Assembly: GCA_017590115.1 (NCBI GenBank)
Contig: JAGGNK010012448.1
Coordinates: forward strand, 1,634,703-1,698,702
Direction: 5' to 3'
DNA: 64,000 nucleotides
From: Montifringilla adamsi
Lineage: Eukaryota > Chordata > Aves > Passeriformes > Passeridae
A model generated the notes under the pieces. It was not told the DNA's origin, did no database searches, and worked only from the letters and a program-made list of their open reading frames with translations. Of the stretch, positions 1 to 49,230 are shown one piece after another. A program made the translations under genes and the position numbers. Each line of letters opens with the position of its first letter. Position 1 is the first letter of the stretch.

Positions 1-215
1 TCCTTCTCTGGACTCGCTCCAGCACCTCATTGTCCTTCTTGAAGTGAGGACCCAAAACTTGACACAAGGTGTGGCCTCACCTGTGCTGAGTACAGAGGGA
101 GAATGACTTCCCTAATCCCTGTAGGGACACAACGTTCTTGATAAAGACTGGGATGCCGTTTGCCTTCTTGGCCAACTGGGCACACTGCTGGCTCATGTTC
201 AGCCCTTTTCTCTTC
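1..215 (-). mobile_element. CR1 LINE fragment, minus strand
   Basis: The sequence resembles the reverse complement of the 3' part of CR1 ORF2, with phrases typical of the family such as gtgtggcctcacctgtgctga and cttcttggccaactgggcaca. It is homologous in order to the CR1 copy near 56700-56820. It is cut by the window edge and too degenerate to code. It lies in an upstream FRMD3 intron. Confidence 0.75.
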
Positions 216-1279
216 ATGGCTCTGTAAAGCATAGAAAATATGTTCTCTTATTTGTGATATTACATACTTGTATGTAGTAGTTAGTGTTTAGTGGAAATTC
301 ATATACTTTGGCAGGAAACCAGTGCTCCTGCAGTGTACTTGATGATATCTGCTGTGGAAGACAAAATGCAAAGTTGTTATTCAGAATAATATGCAAAAAG
401 AACTCAAAAATTCTTCTAGGTAGAAGGACACCCAATCCAGGAATATTGCAAACACATTCATTTGCCTTCTGCCACTGTACCACACACAGCACCACAGAAA
501 AGAGTAGTGAGTCAAGGTTTACACCATGCTGAGATAACTGCTTTTAAAGAATTGCTGGATCTCTGGAGGTGACCATATTTGTCAGCTGGAAAGACTGCAA
601 CAACCCTGGGAGATACATTTGCTATGGGAATAAACTGTATGAAGTGACTTGAACAAAATAAAAAACCACCATGTGGCCAAATCACAAAGTTTGGCTGTGG
701 GAAATCTTTCTTGCCTCACTGAACACCTTAAAATAAATAAGTTGTCTGTTAAGCAGCTAGCAACATGGTCTCTGGGGGTCATGATACCTGCTTAAAAACA
801 AGAATAGATATTGCTGACCCTTAATCTGCATGGCAGGAAAGGTTTGGCCGACCTGAAGTTGAGTCATCTGTACCGCAAACAGATAATAGATGGAAATGAG
901 GTTATTCCAATGAGAGACATTTGTGAATGTAAGCATACGTTTACTAGCTTCTTATTAAGCTTGGATACTTAGGGCTGTAAATCAAGTTATAAAGATATGC
1001 CAGGGCTTGGAAAAAACAGCTATGGTGGAAGGACACATGAAGAAGCAAAATCAGTTATTTTGCAAGTTATTTCTGTAAGTGTATGCAGTTTTAAGTACAT
1101 AAATACACCTTAGTGAATTTAGGAGTCAGGGGTTTTTTTTCATAAGTTTTTGCTGAGCTGGGTCATAAATTACTACATCAGTATTACAGGAAATGGCTGA
1201 AGTTTAGTGAGTCTTTGGCAAAATGTGCAAAAATTCCTTTCAATTGAAAATACATTTCTCTTTTTCATTTGAAAGAGCT

Positions 1280-1850
1280 CTAAAGTCTGTTAGTCCTGTT
1301 CCAGGCTGCCCTTCTTGCTTTAGAGATCTCAGCCTGTCTTCATAGGACAGGTGCTCTGGCCCTCTGATCAATTTGGTGGCTTTTCTCTGGATTTGTTCCA
1401 GCAAGTCCATCTCTTTCGTGTGTTGCAGACCCCAGAGCTGGATGCAGTCCCCCAGATAGGGTCTCACCAGAGCAGAGTAGAGGGGGAGAATCTCCTCCCT
1501 TGACCTGCTGTTCATACCTCTTCTGATGCAGCCCAACATAAGATTGGCTTTCTGGGCTGTCATTGCACACTCTTGGGTCATGTTGAGCTTTTCATCCCCC
1601 AACATCCCTAAGTCCTTCTCTTCAGGGGTGCTCTCAATTAATTCTCCATCTGGCCTGTCTTTGTGCTTTGGATTGCCCTGACCCATGTGCAGGACCTTAC
1701 AGCTGGCCCTGTTGAGCTTCATGAGGTTTCCACAGATGCATGTGGAAGCAGGCTTGTTTCTCAAGCCTGTTAAGGTCCTTCTGGATGGCATCACTTCCCT
1801 CCAGCTATGTTGACAGACCCCCCATACAACTTGGTTTTGTTGGCAAATGA
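1280..1850 (-). mobile_element. CR1 LINE fragment, end of reverse transcriptase ORF, minus strand
   Basis: On the minus strand an open frame (1240-1794) gives a degenerate end of the CR1 reverse transcriptase, including CKVLHMGQGNPKHK, EEKDLGMLGDEKLNM and LLEQIQRKATKLIRGPEHLS. These motifs are standard for the avian CR1 ORF2 C-terminus. Homology appears to continue to about 1850 beyond the open frame. The copy lacks the CR1 3' tail and most of its 5' part, so it is a dead fragment rather than a host gene. Confidence 0.9.
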
Positions 1851-2312
1851 CACTGAAGGTCTTCAGTTGTGGTCAGTAACAAACTATTTGCTTAGAAATG
1901 ACACGTGTTGATCTGTTGACCTCACAGCTTGGCTAACAAGCCATGCTCTGAAACCTTGGGTAGGCTTTTTTGGCACTGCTCAAAAGCTGAACACAGGCTG
2001 GCCTCAAGCTAATGGTCCCTCTGGAGAATGGCATCCCATTTTTTCACCCTGGAAAATCTTACCAAATTTTTTTGTGTAGGGACTGCTCAATTGCCCAAGT
2101 TATATATGGTATTTACATCAATATACTGAAGCTTTTCTGGTACACTGTCATTGCAGATTAAGAATTTTTACTTCATCTCACTGAGGCCTCTGGTGCACTC
2201 TGTTAGAGGTAGTTCCTCTGGGATCTACCTGTAGAATAGCAGTACCAACATAGAGAAGTGAGTTTGTGAGCTGTTACTGGATGTTGATTACAGGGGGGAA
2301 AATAAGGTGCTG

Positions 2313-2399
2313 CAAAAAAACCCAAACAACCAAACCAAACCAAACCAAACCACCAAAAAAAACCCCAAAAAACCCCAAAAAACAAAACCCAAAAACCCC
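2313..2399. repeat. A-rich AAACC-type low-complexity tract
   Basis: Runs of AAACC, CCAAAA and AAAACCCC units. Its minus-strand complement gives spurious Trp/Phe/Gly-rich open frames. Confidence 0.85.
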
Positions 2400-3067
2400 T
2401 GAAGTGTAAAGATCCTGTAGATCTTGCAATAAAGGGATGTGTTTACAATGAGAGAAGATTGCTTTTATTATTGATAACTCTATCCCATTCGTTGTATTCA
2501 GTAAAAATCCAAGGAAGGGAGAAAAGTTTCTCTTGCCCTTCAGACAGTATTTCCAGGCTTGCTCTTGATGCAGAAGCTCATGATATGACCAGGTAACAGA
2601 AGAAGGTAACTTGGACAAAATATATCTGACATTGGTGTTACTCATAAACTACATTTTTATTGGCTATAATGTATATTGCTCAAGGTTGGAGAGGACTGTC
2701 AGTGTCAAGGAGTGTCTTGATGGTCTGCAGAAGAAACTGAATCTTAAAGAGAACCCTTTAGATGGTAGATTTTGTCTAGTTGAAGCAATGTTGAAATAGA
2801 TTATTTTCCCAGAGGGGTGAAGCAGCTGGATGGTGTGGCTGTAACCTGGTAGGTGCTGGGAAGGAGGCTGTGAGTGGTAGAAGGTCTCTGTGGCAGAAGA
2901 CAGAGGACAGGTAGAATGAACCTTTTGTTTTCTTCTCCCCATTTCTTTAGAGAAAGAGATGAATGGGAGAGGTGACCCCCCACATGACAGTGCCCTATGC
3001 CTGTGGCTCTTTAGGCCTTATGAAGTTATTGCTCCCATCAAACTTCATCTGGGATTCTTTACAGATT

Positions 3068-3275
3068 TAAAAAAAAATCCCCAAAAACCAAAACCAAACC
3101 AAATCAAAGCAAGCAAGCAAACAACAACAACAAAAAAACCAAACAAAAAAAAAACACAAAAACCCCCGACCAACCAAACAAAAACCAACCAACCAAAAAA
3201 ACCCACCAAAACAAACAAACAAACAAACAAAAACAAAGAAACCAAAACAAAACAAACCCAAAACCAGAAGAGGAA
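3068..3275. repeat. Long A-rich AAACC/CAAA low-complexity tract
   Basis: About 200 bases of degenerate AACC, CAAA and AACAA units with almost no T, less than 450 bases before an FRMD3 exon. It creates false Lys/Thr/Asn/Pro-rich (plus) and Phe/Val-rich (minus) open frames. Confidence 0.9.
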
Positions 3276-3663
3276 AAAAATCTTCACTGTGGTCAGTGTG
3301 CTATTTTGCCTAAAGTAAGAGAAAGATTTCCTTGTGTAAACTTGTATATAATGAGAACAGCGGTGCTCAAACAAGCTCACATTACCATAATTTATTTCAC
3401 ATTATTAATGAGCATTTTAATAGACATATTTTAAATAAAACGTGTTCTATTTCATTTTATGTGGGGTTTTGTTATTTTTGCCCTTATTTTTTCACTGTTA
3501 TTAAAAAAAAAAATCTATTTACCTCTATTTTTTTCTTGTTGTTGTGTTTTGCCTCTTTTTCCTGCCATTTGAAATAACAAGAGGAAGATTCCAGATAGTT
3601 GCACAGCTGGTTTCACACTGATATGTTAAATCTGTCATAAAAAGACAGCACATTGTTTCTTGA

Positions 3664-40387
<36,724 letters not shown>

Positions 40388-40829
40388 ATTTTACATGAAT
40401 ATAATACAACTAAGGGCTATATTCAAAATTTCAGTTAGTGACAGCTTTCCATAATGCCCCTGTGCCCATCTATTGGCAGCTGCCTTCATATCCTCATTTA
40501 CAGTTTTTGTTACAGACTCTTCAGGTTCTTAATTTCCCTTTACATACTTAAGTTGCCATTTTAGTTACCTGCTTATACAGTCGCCTCTCAATAACCAAAA
40601 AGAAGCTTTATTTAAATTACATTTCAGACTTTCAGCTCATTTATTACATTATACAAGACAGGGTCACAGTAAGTTTCATTGTCCTTAACTTTTCAATCCA
40701 TGATGCTAAGACTGATGATATTGAAAGAAAACCTTTTTGAATATACTCCTTAGTGCAACAATCTCTTCTAACCAATGCCTATACAAGCAATGTTTATGCT
40801 GGGTTTTTGGTTTTTGTTTGTTTTTCTGT

Positions 40830-40838
40830 TTATTTATT
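40830..40838 (+). promoter_or_regulatory. AU-rich nonamer in 3' UTR
   Basis: TTATTTATT sits in a T-rich block of the FRMD3 3' UTR. It matches the minimal AU-rich destabilising element, but a single copy in AT-rich sequence may be fortuitous. Confidence 0.3.
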
Positions 40839-41313
40839 TTTTTACATTTTTATGTGTTTAAGATATTTTGGTAAATTTTTAGCAAAAGACAACTTATGAT
40901 GTTATTTAAATGTACACATTAGTAAGAATAATGCAGAGGGGCATGCAGGGTGTTTTTAGTGTTTTACCAATTATTTGTTTTTAAACTATGGCTGGAGAAT
41001 GAATTTAATGTAGCTCTATACAAAGGGACTGTGTTTGGGAAACACACAGAAAGTTCACTCAAGTTCTGAAGGGGCTGCCTGGGCGAGGTGAAATGACAGC
41101 AAGTATGCAAAAGAATTTCTGAAAGGTACAGTTCTAAAGCTTGGGGAAGTGAGCAGAAATGAAATGATCCTTCCTCTTATCTGTCAGGTTGTCTTCCACT
41201 TTATCAGTTCTGTAGAAAGTCTTTACAAGATAGTCCAAGTATGTTTAGAGAAAGATTGAGTCTTCAGTCTAAATGTAGATTATTGTACATAACGGAAGAC
41301 AATAATAGTAAGT

Positions 41314-41316
<3 letters not shown>

Positions 41317-41346
<30 letters not shown>
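41317..41346. repeat. Poly-A run of 30 in the FRMD3 3' UTR
   Basis: Uninterrupted adenines in the transcribed strand about 930 bases after the stop codon. It can prime oligo-dT internally and mimic a 3' end in cDNA libraries. Confidence 0.95.
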
Positions 41347-41348
<2 letters not shown>

Positions 41349-41986
41349 ACCCAAAAGTAAATCAGTAGGTGAGTGAGCTACTTTTAAAAATCATAAAGAA
41401 GATGAAAAGGTGAAAAAGGAATAAATTTTTTCATACTTCTTTTAAAAAGCAAAGCATTAGGCTGTACAGTTGATATCAAAGTAATCTACCGGCTCACAGT
41501 TAAAGGCTTAAACACTTTAAGAGATGAAACTTCATGCTTAATGCCCTTTATGACTAATCTCTAAGACAACATATTTTCTGTGCATATTAATATACTTCCT
41601 TTCACATATAGCACCATACTTACCCTCATTCCTTGTTATTATGAGCCCAGTTACAAGATCTAATGCTGTTTTGTGTAACATGGATTTGTATATCTAAAAG
41701 TATTCCAATATAGCTTAGAGAATATACTTACGTAAAATCTTGTCAATGCTGAGAACATTTGAAGGCCCTCAAGTATACCACAGAGGTTGTATCTAAGACA
41801 AGAAAGTTTTTATTCCTCCTCTCCCACAATCTTAGTGCAGCCTTGTTTCATATTTAAATTAAGGAACTTGAATTTTGGCTTCAGATTCTTTCTCTTGCTT
41901 AGACATTTAGGAATTGGAGACATATTTGAGGCTATTTTATTAGATGTGCATTTAACACATTGTAACCACATGACTAATTCCTGCTA

Positions 41987-41992
41987 AATAAA
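41987..41992 (+). promoter_or_regulatory. Candidate proximal poly(A) signal of FRMD3
   Basis: This is a canonical AATAAA about 1.6 kb after the stop codon, with a T- and GT-rich downstream element (tgttttgctttgttttctc) beginning some 30 bases later. That is the expected arrangement for cleavage and polyadenylation. Confidence 0.45.
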
Positions 41993-43209
41993 TTCCTTTA
42001 GTTTCAGTATCAGGGAATCTGTTTTGCTTTGTTTTCTCTTGTAAGCCTTTGCAAGTGTCTAGTTTTAAAATGGCAATTTTCATAGAGCATTTTTCCTTCC
42101 CTTCTAATCTTCTCCAGTTTTTAAAAGACAGAACAGTTACAGGGCTTAGGAGTTCCTTTCCTCAGCTGAAAACTTTTGGATTATTCTTCATATCCCCTCC
42201 AACAAAGGCTAAAGTAAACAACTGTGGTTTTTTATTGTCTTTGCTTGTCCTTGATAATCTGTTTCCCAGAAGAATCATTAATGATTAGTTATTTAGTGTC
42301 CATTTCTTCCTGTGCTACTTGCAGCTAAATGATCCTTTCCCACAAGGTAATAATCATTCAGCCTAACAGAAACGGAGAGTGAACAAATGCAGACATTTGG
42401 TCTTAATCAGAAATTATTCACTTGCATTGTTGCTAAATATAGGGGGGTGAAAAGGTGTTTTCAGTGGTGAAGGCTGTGAGAGCAGACATCCTGATGGACT
42501 GTAAAGACGTGGTTACATACAACCTCCTAGAAGGTCTGAGAATCACTTAAAATAAAAAAAGTGGGTTACGGTAGTCTCATCCCTGTGCACCCCAGAAGTA
42601 GGAGTATTGTAATGCTTGATTTAACTCTTGTCAGAAATAGCTCAGTTGCATCAGAACATAATCTCAAAAATTGTGCAGTGCAGTAAAGTTTTATGTAGGG
42701 TTAGATGCAAGTGTGTGTGCACATGTACTTGCATTTAGTAACCATGTGCATATATTCACACCCGGCTTTTTAAAATTCTCACCTTTCCTTCCTGGTATTC
42801 CCTAGTCTTTCAAAGTAATTTAACTAAAAGTCATGAAAGTGTTATACCTTAAAGGTCACTATCATGTCATACACAGAAGGATGTGGCTGGGCACATTCAG
42901 AGAGTGTAGCAACTTTTTTACAGGTAAAGATAACAGACTTGGACTATGGAGCCTCTGTAGGTACAGTATTGTGTATTTCTGTCTGTGCTTGGATTATATT
43001 GTAAAATGTTATGTACTTGAAATCTATTTTGTGGTTTGTCCAACATTTATAAACACAACTCTGGGAAGTATTAAAAATGGTTTTATTTCATGGAGTGTAA
43101 GGGGAAAATATACCTGTAACTTGAGCCTTATCTTTGTACAGTGAATTTCACATTTCTATATGTCAACATCCTGATTGTTTTGTATGTTGATATGATGGCA
43201 GGAATCCCT

Positions 43210-43215
43210 AATAAA
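43210..43215 (+). promoter_or_regulatory. Candidate distal poly(A) signal of FRMD3
   Basis: This is a canonical AATAAA about 2.8 kb after the stop codon, with GT/T-rich sequence within 25-45 bases downstream. It is the last good signal before the solo LTR at 43675. Confidence 0.45.
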
Positions 43216-43669
43216 ATTACACTGGAGAAAAGCGTTCTGTAGTTATGACAGTTTTTATGGAGAAATATTTTCTATAAATAATACTTTTTGTCATGAAGTC
43301 CTTGAAATATAATATAGTAGAGATTTCTTACAACTCTAACAATGTTTTCAATATTATTTTCTTTATTTATCAGCTGGTGAGACACTAAAAAGTAGTTTAA
43401 AATAGGATGTAATTAACATGGCTTCAGGCTTATTTACCAAGATACTGTTGGTTTGCCTGGTTACCACATAGGAGTGAGTCAGAGTCCTGAGATACAATTG
43501 CTGCACACAGAGTAAAAACTGAGAAGCTGGTTTTACAGTCAGGCCCTGGTAGTGGACATACGGCTGCAATCTTGTAGAGGCAGGTCTGGCTAGAATGTTA
43601 TGTAGGAAAAGCTGTGCTTTCTTGCATTGAGTTGGTTTGGAGCTCTGACAGAGCAAAAGTATTTAGTAA

Positions 43670-43674
43670 GAAAT
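43670..43674. repeat. Target-site duplication, left copy
   Basis: GAAAT lies immediately before the TG of the solo LTR and is repeated exactly after its CA end. Confidence 0.75.
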
Positions 43675-44532
43675 TGTCCTAGGGTGAGAAGGAAGTGAGT
43701 TTTTTGGGAGGTTGTGGTCAAACCAATCAGTGCTTGGATTTGAATATTGGCACCTGGTTTGGCCACTGAAGGTACGGACTGCCTCTGAGAACTCAGGGGG
43801 TTAAAAGCAAGAACTCCCAGGAGAGCTCTCAAGGGAGAGGCAATGCTTTGGAGCCAAGTGTGAAGCAGTGGCGTGAACAGAGACGGCTGAGGAGGGTGTG
43901 GGATGCCCTCTGTCTTCTGTGGAGAGGAAGATCTCTGTTCATGAGGCCCCTTGGCCCCAGAGGGTAAATTTGGGGGGGCTGGTGTCCCGAAGTTGAGAGA
44001 CTGCTGCTTTTTTGGGACTGGGTGGAGCATCCTTAAAAGGGGAACCCTAAAAGCAGTCCTGGTCTCAGTGGTGAGAGCACTGGACATGGAGGGAAGAAGT
44101 CACGAGGGCAGATGTTCTCCGGGCAGTGCTACGAGTGACATGGAAACATCAGAAGTTTCAGTTGTGTTTCTGGGGCAAGCCTATGGTGCCAGGGGGGACT
44201 TCTCTCTCCCTAATGGACTTAAGAGTTGGTTATTTGAGGGGGGGGTGATGGACTCAAAGTTGATTATCTGAAAAATGTTGACTGGATGAAATCTAAGGTG
44301 TTATTTCATGCTGTGGAGGAAATGGGGGGGAGGAGGAGGAATGTATTTGGAGGGTTTTCATTCTTAGTTCTGTGTCTGTTCCGTTTCGGATATTGTAGTT
44401 AGTAAAGTTTGTTTCCTTTACTCCTAAACTGGAGCCTGCTTTGCTCTGTTCCTGATCACATCTCACAGCAGCTACTAGGGAAAGTATATTTTCATGGGGG
44501 CATTGGCATTGTGCCAGCACCAAACCATGACA
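43675..44532 (+). mobile_element. Solo LTR of an endogenous retrovirus
   Basis: The 858-base element starts TGTCCTAGG and ends CCATGACA, giving the TG...CA termini with short inverted repeats expected of a retroviral LTR. It is flanked on both sides by GAAAT (43670-43674 and 44533-44537), a 5-bp target-site duplication. No internal retroviral sequence lies beside it, so it is a solo LTR left by recombination between two LTRs. A possible AGTAAA-type poly(A) signal lies near 44401. The strand assumes that AGTAAA is the LTR's own signal. A second, truncated family member lies at 55833. The open frames inside it on both strands are not genes. Confidence 0.8.
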
Positions 44533-44537
44533 GAAAT
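44533..44537. repeat. Target-site duplication, right copy
   Basis: GAAAT lies immediately after the CA of the solo LTR and matches the left copy exactly. Confidence 0.75.
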
Positions 44538-47500
44538 GTACAGTCTGCAATGAAGCAATTTATTATAATTCTGGGGAGCTAAGAGAAATAGAAGTTACTT
44601 CCTGAGCATGTAAAACATACTGTACTGTATAGAAGATGCCAAAATCTAAATAAATTCTGGCAATTTGAAAGATAAAAAAACAGGACTATATAGTAGAGTT
44701 ACACCTATTAATTCAATTTAAAGGGTGTACATTGTAATACAGCCTTCAAAAGAGATTGCCTTCCTGCTTTAACATAAGAATAAAATATATCCTCCTCAAC
44801 ATTATTTGTATTCTGAAGTCCTACTATAATTTATGAAACTAGCATTTGTAAAACAAAGTATTTTTACTTTGGGTGGAAACACAGCACTTGGCCTAACTTC
44901 TTTCTGAATAATTACACAATTTCTCCAAAATTACAACTCGCTGAAATGTCATGCCAGAAGTGCATTTGAAGAAATCAGGCTGCTTTTTTTTGGTGCTAAT
45001 GGTTGCTGTAGGACCTTGACAACAGATGTGTCAACCAAACTGGAGATTGCAAGAACTGGAAGGCAAGAAACTTCAGCTGGAAGTCAAGCATTTCTTAACA
45101 TTTTGTTTGGTTGTGTAGGCTTTAGTTGTGTTTAAATCCCAAAGGAAGTAAGTCTCTCTTCTGTTTGCATGGATTTGCTGTGGATTTCCTTAAAGCTGTC
45201 ATTTTATATGGAAAAAGACATATGTCTGGGACAACCTGTGAGGATTTCAGTTGTCACAGCTGTTAAATGCCATACTAAAGACTGATGCCATAGTGTTAAG
45301 TCATTCATTCTGCCCCTTTACAAAGGTGATTCCCTCATCAGCTTTATCCTCAGAAATCTGAGGGAACTGCTGTGACTTCTAGAAGCTGTCTTGCTTGGAG
45401 TTTCTTTCTCTTAAGGCAGGTGATTGATGTTCATCTCAGCCAGATGAACTCCCTGAAGAGATTCTATTTTAAAAGGGTTCACGGCTTGTCCACAGGTCTC
45501 GTAGCTCACTCCTAGAAAACATGGGCATTATATGTCCCTGTGATGCTTAAGGGTATAGTATGAATTTATAGCTGTGGCATAACTCATCATATGCACATCA
45601 GCTGCTATAACCAACCACAGCTCAGTGCTTGTGTGTTACATTGAAGAAAAATAAGGCAGTAATCTCAACTTCAGCATCATATAGTGATGGAGTACTAAAA
45701 CATAGCTATAAAAAAAAAAATTCAACATGTGCTTGAAAAATTACCTGTTCTATTTATTTCATTCTGACCTTTCCCATATTAGCTTACTTTTGTTTTCACT
45801 GAAGAAATGTTTTTTGAGCTCACGAATTGGCAGATACTTTGGAGAAGCAAAGTGGCCCCCTAGAATCTTCATCAGTGTCATGATGAACAAATATTGCCTA
45901 CTAATTGCTAGTTGCAAAAGATGAAGAAACATCATTGGTTTAAATGGACTGAAAGTCCAGGTGAAATAGTTCACATTTCTTTAATTGAAAAATAATTAAG
46001 TATATAATTTGAATCTATTTAATTATAAACAAATATTTAAATACCTATTTATATGTACAATAAGTATATAATTATACAGTAAGTATTTCTTTGATAGAAG
46101 AATGATTAAATATGTTGACTGAATAGGGCACCTATTTTAGAAAAAGCTGTAGGCAGAAGAACATGGAAAGCCTCTCATTTGTAATGCTATATATCTTATG
46201 CCAAATTCATAATGAAAAGCTCTACTGCATATAGTGTCTTCTGAAAAGCCTAGATCTAGATACATTTTAAAATATTTTTTGTGTTTCAGTGTTATGCACA
46301 TGAATAATTCCCTAAAGAGAAGTTTTGATAGGGCTGCAGGTACTTTTGAATTAACTTCTAGTGCAATGAACATATCAACTGAAACAGAAACTTAAATGTC
46401 ATCTAATGTGTTTTTCTCAAATCTTCAGATTTTCAGATATTCTGGTTCTTCTTCCCCGAGACAGGGCTATATGCACCCAATGACATGCACTTCGGGTATG
46501 GGAAAAAAAGACTTCTGCAAAACCAAAACCAAAATAAAGGCTTCTGAGCACCAAGTTTGCTTAAATCTTCTTCTTGAGAGCTAAGTCAACAGCTGTAATT
46601 CTCACTCAGAAGCTGTATAACCACTGGATATACCCAACTCAGTAGCACAGTGACCATCACCACTGCTTCATTGGCTTTGCCTGGCCCATGGCATGAGCCG
46701 TTTCCGCTTGAGATCCTGATCTGACCACAGGGAACTGTTAATAACAAAGGCAATGTATGGAAATATCTCTGCTGCTTTAAAAGGCATAAAACCAAAATAA
46801 ACATCAACTGGTACTGAAAAACAGATTGAGTCAATTTTGCTTCATAGCTGTCTAACTTGCTCTTGAAACTTCAACCTACTGTTAAGCCAGAGTAGCCAGA
46901 GTAGTTGACTTGTATCTTCTTTGGACAGCTCACCAGAAATTATACTTACTATATATTTGAGACCATTATTATATTCCCACAACTTTTGCAATCACAGATG
47001 TATAGGACATCATCTTCACTGGTTGCCCCTGCCCTTTCCCCACACACATTGTTTTCCCAAAAAGTCATTTTGGAACCTCAGAAATGAGATAAAGCATCAC
47101 ATCTCTAAAGAGCTGAAGTGCTATTGATGCTCAGAGAAAGGACTCATCATTTAATGTGTGAGCAGCCTTGTCATAGTGCCCCATAGCTGTGCTATTTTAA
47201 GTGCCCTTAAGAGCTTTTTTAAGTGCCTTTAAGTGCACAGCAGCCCTGTTTTGCGTGGGAAGGAACCTCAGAAGCTGAAAACAGAATCAATACTGCTAGC
47301 CATGTCCTCATGACTTCCTCCTTCGTGTATGTTGTTCTTCTGATCAAAGTCTCCTTTGCTGTTCTGATTTAGGCAATTACCCTCCACAAAGCACAAAGCT
47401 CCACCTGTCAAAATGTCATTTCCAAAGCTTCTCTTCTGCTTTCACCTCTGGTGTAAATTTAGTACAAGCCCTGGATATGCAAACAATTGTAGCAAATTTC

Positions 47501-49204
47501 AGCATTGCCCCTGGGCTGCAAAACAGGTACAACTTAGTCCTGAATGTTGTGTGCTGGATAGCATTACCATTTTTTTAGTCTGTAATACTGTGTAATATGT
47601 GCAAATTTTTATGACTTGCATTGCAGCAGTCACTTTGCTATATTTTTTAAAAACCCACAATTATAAACAATTATACAATAATAGCACCCTCAGAAACTTT
47701 ATAAAACATCAGAACCCTTACGAAAAATCTGTTTCAAAGTTTTTGGCTCTGCAGGTGTCACTGCTGCCTCTGAGTAACAGCTCTGGCTTTAAGGTTGGAC
47801 TTTGCATATTGACTTCTGGCATTATCAGTACCCTCTTGGCCGGGGAGCAAGAAGTGCATTAAGTAAAAATTGATCAGCAAAACTCTGAAATAACAAGATA
47901 TTTCCCCCAAGAAGCTCCAGTAATGCATCACAAAGTAGTAACCTAGAAAAAATAATATAGCAAACCTAAAATTTTGTAATCACTATCAGTGTTAGTAAAA
48001 TAGACCCCACATCTAGCTAAACATTTTAAAACTTCGAATGTACACTAGAGAGCCTTTATAATTAAGGTATTTATATTCTCTACAAAGATATACAAAGTAA
48101 GGAGCGTAATTCTATTTGCATCTGTTTTTATCCAAGTGTTTGGCTCCCACATAGATTATAAAACAAAAAGTAGAAATGACAAAAACCACAGTGGTGTCAT
48201 CAGCTGTAAACTAGGTGTTCTTCAGAAATAATTTTACTATGAGTTTCTTCATGTTTTAATTTTCCAAATCCTTCCTGTTTATGGTGAGTGTGGCGGATTT
48301 AGCTTATTGGAAATGCTGTAATGAATCAGACAGGAACTAGTAATGTGGGAAAAGATGTTTTAAAGGTAATTACCACATCAGACTGAACTAAAATTAGTTC
48401 AGAAGATATTTGGGAGACCTAAGTAAGTCTTAGCAGAATATCCCAGAGCCAGACACGCTGGCCAAGGCTCAGGTAATTGGGATCTCCTGCACCTACTTAA
48501 TTGCTGCCATGATGGAAGTCAAAGTTAGAAGTGTAATTTAGCACCCCTGAATAACAACTTGAAGTTCCTTTCCTCCCCCAAAACAACTAACCATTTTGGT
48601 AAAGGTGTTAGTCCTACTCAGCTTGGATAACTATATAATTAAATTTCATTAAAACTTTAAAATGAAGTTAAATATGAAACACATTTAACTCAAATATAAC
48701 CAGCATCACCAGCTGTCTTAAATTTTATTGTTTCTAATCAGTTTGTTGTTAAGATGTCTGTAGGTATGTATGAAGATGCTAACTTATCATTCAACTATTA
48801 TTTCTTTTTGTTCCTGTTCAGGCAAAAGGACAGCTAATATAAAGACCAAAATGGAGGTAGATTCTACACGTTGTTGTAAGCACTTGTTCCACTGAGTTGA
48901 CTATAAAGAAGCAAGATATTTTATTTCTTTCTTTTCCATTTGTTCCAAAGTGATTATTGGGTTACATCACCTCAGATGTTTTAATGTATTTTTCACATAT
49001 TGTAATCACTTGCTTTGTTCCATCTAAAAAACTTTTACATCATGTCTTTAAAACAATTATGAAGCAATGACACTGCAGTGATTTAATACAATACTTTTAA
49101 TACAGTCACTATATTTAAGAACATAGTTTTACATTCTTCAAAATGTAATTCTTAAGTTGTATTTTTTAAAAAAGTGTACGTGCCCAGTTGCATCTAGCAA
49201 TTAG

Positions 49205-49230
49205 GGTACCAATACATGGGTATTGGTACC
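49205..49230. repeat. Perfect inverted repeat, 10-bp arms
   Basis: GGTACCAATA and TATTGGTACC around CATGGG, in intergenic DNA. Confidence 0.85.

Larger units (their letters stand above)
40388..43235 (+). other. FRMD3: FRMD3 3' untranslated region (end inferred)
   Basis: This AT-rich, non-coding stretch follows the stop codon. Two signals could end the transcript. AATAAA at 41987-41992 is followed by a T/GT-rich stretch at about 42019-42043. AATAAA at 43210-43215 is followed by a GT/T-rich stretch at about 43234-43256. The 3' limit given assumes use of the distal signal. The UTR also holds a T-rich block around 40801-40860 and a 30-base adenine run at 41317-41346. No coding potential was recognised; short open frames here look like chance. 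Confidence 0.55.

Noticed and set aside
1240..1794. 184-codon minus-strand open frame
   Set aside because: It encodes the degenerate end of a CR1 reverse transcriptase and is part of a LINE fragment, not a host gene.
2959..3380. Lys/Thr/Pro-rich plus-strand and Phe/Val-rich minus-strand open frames
   Set aside because: They are translations of an A-rich low-complexity tract.
43590..44271. Open frames of 165 (minus) and 106 (plus) codons
   Set aside because: They lie largely within the solo LTR and do not resemble any protein.
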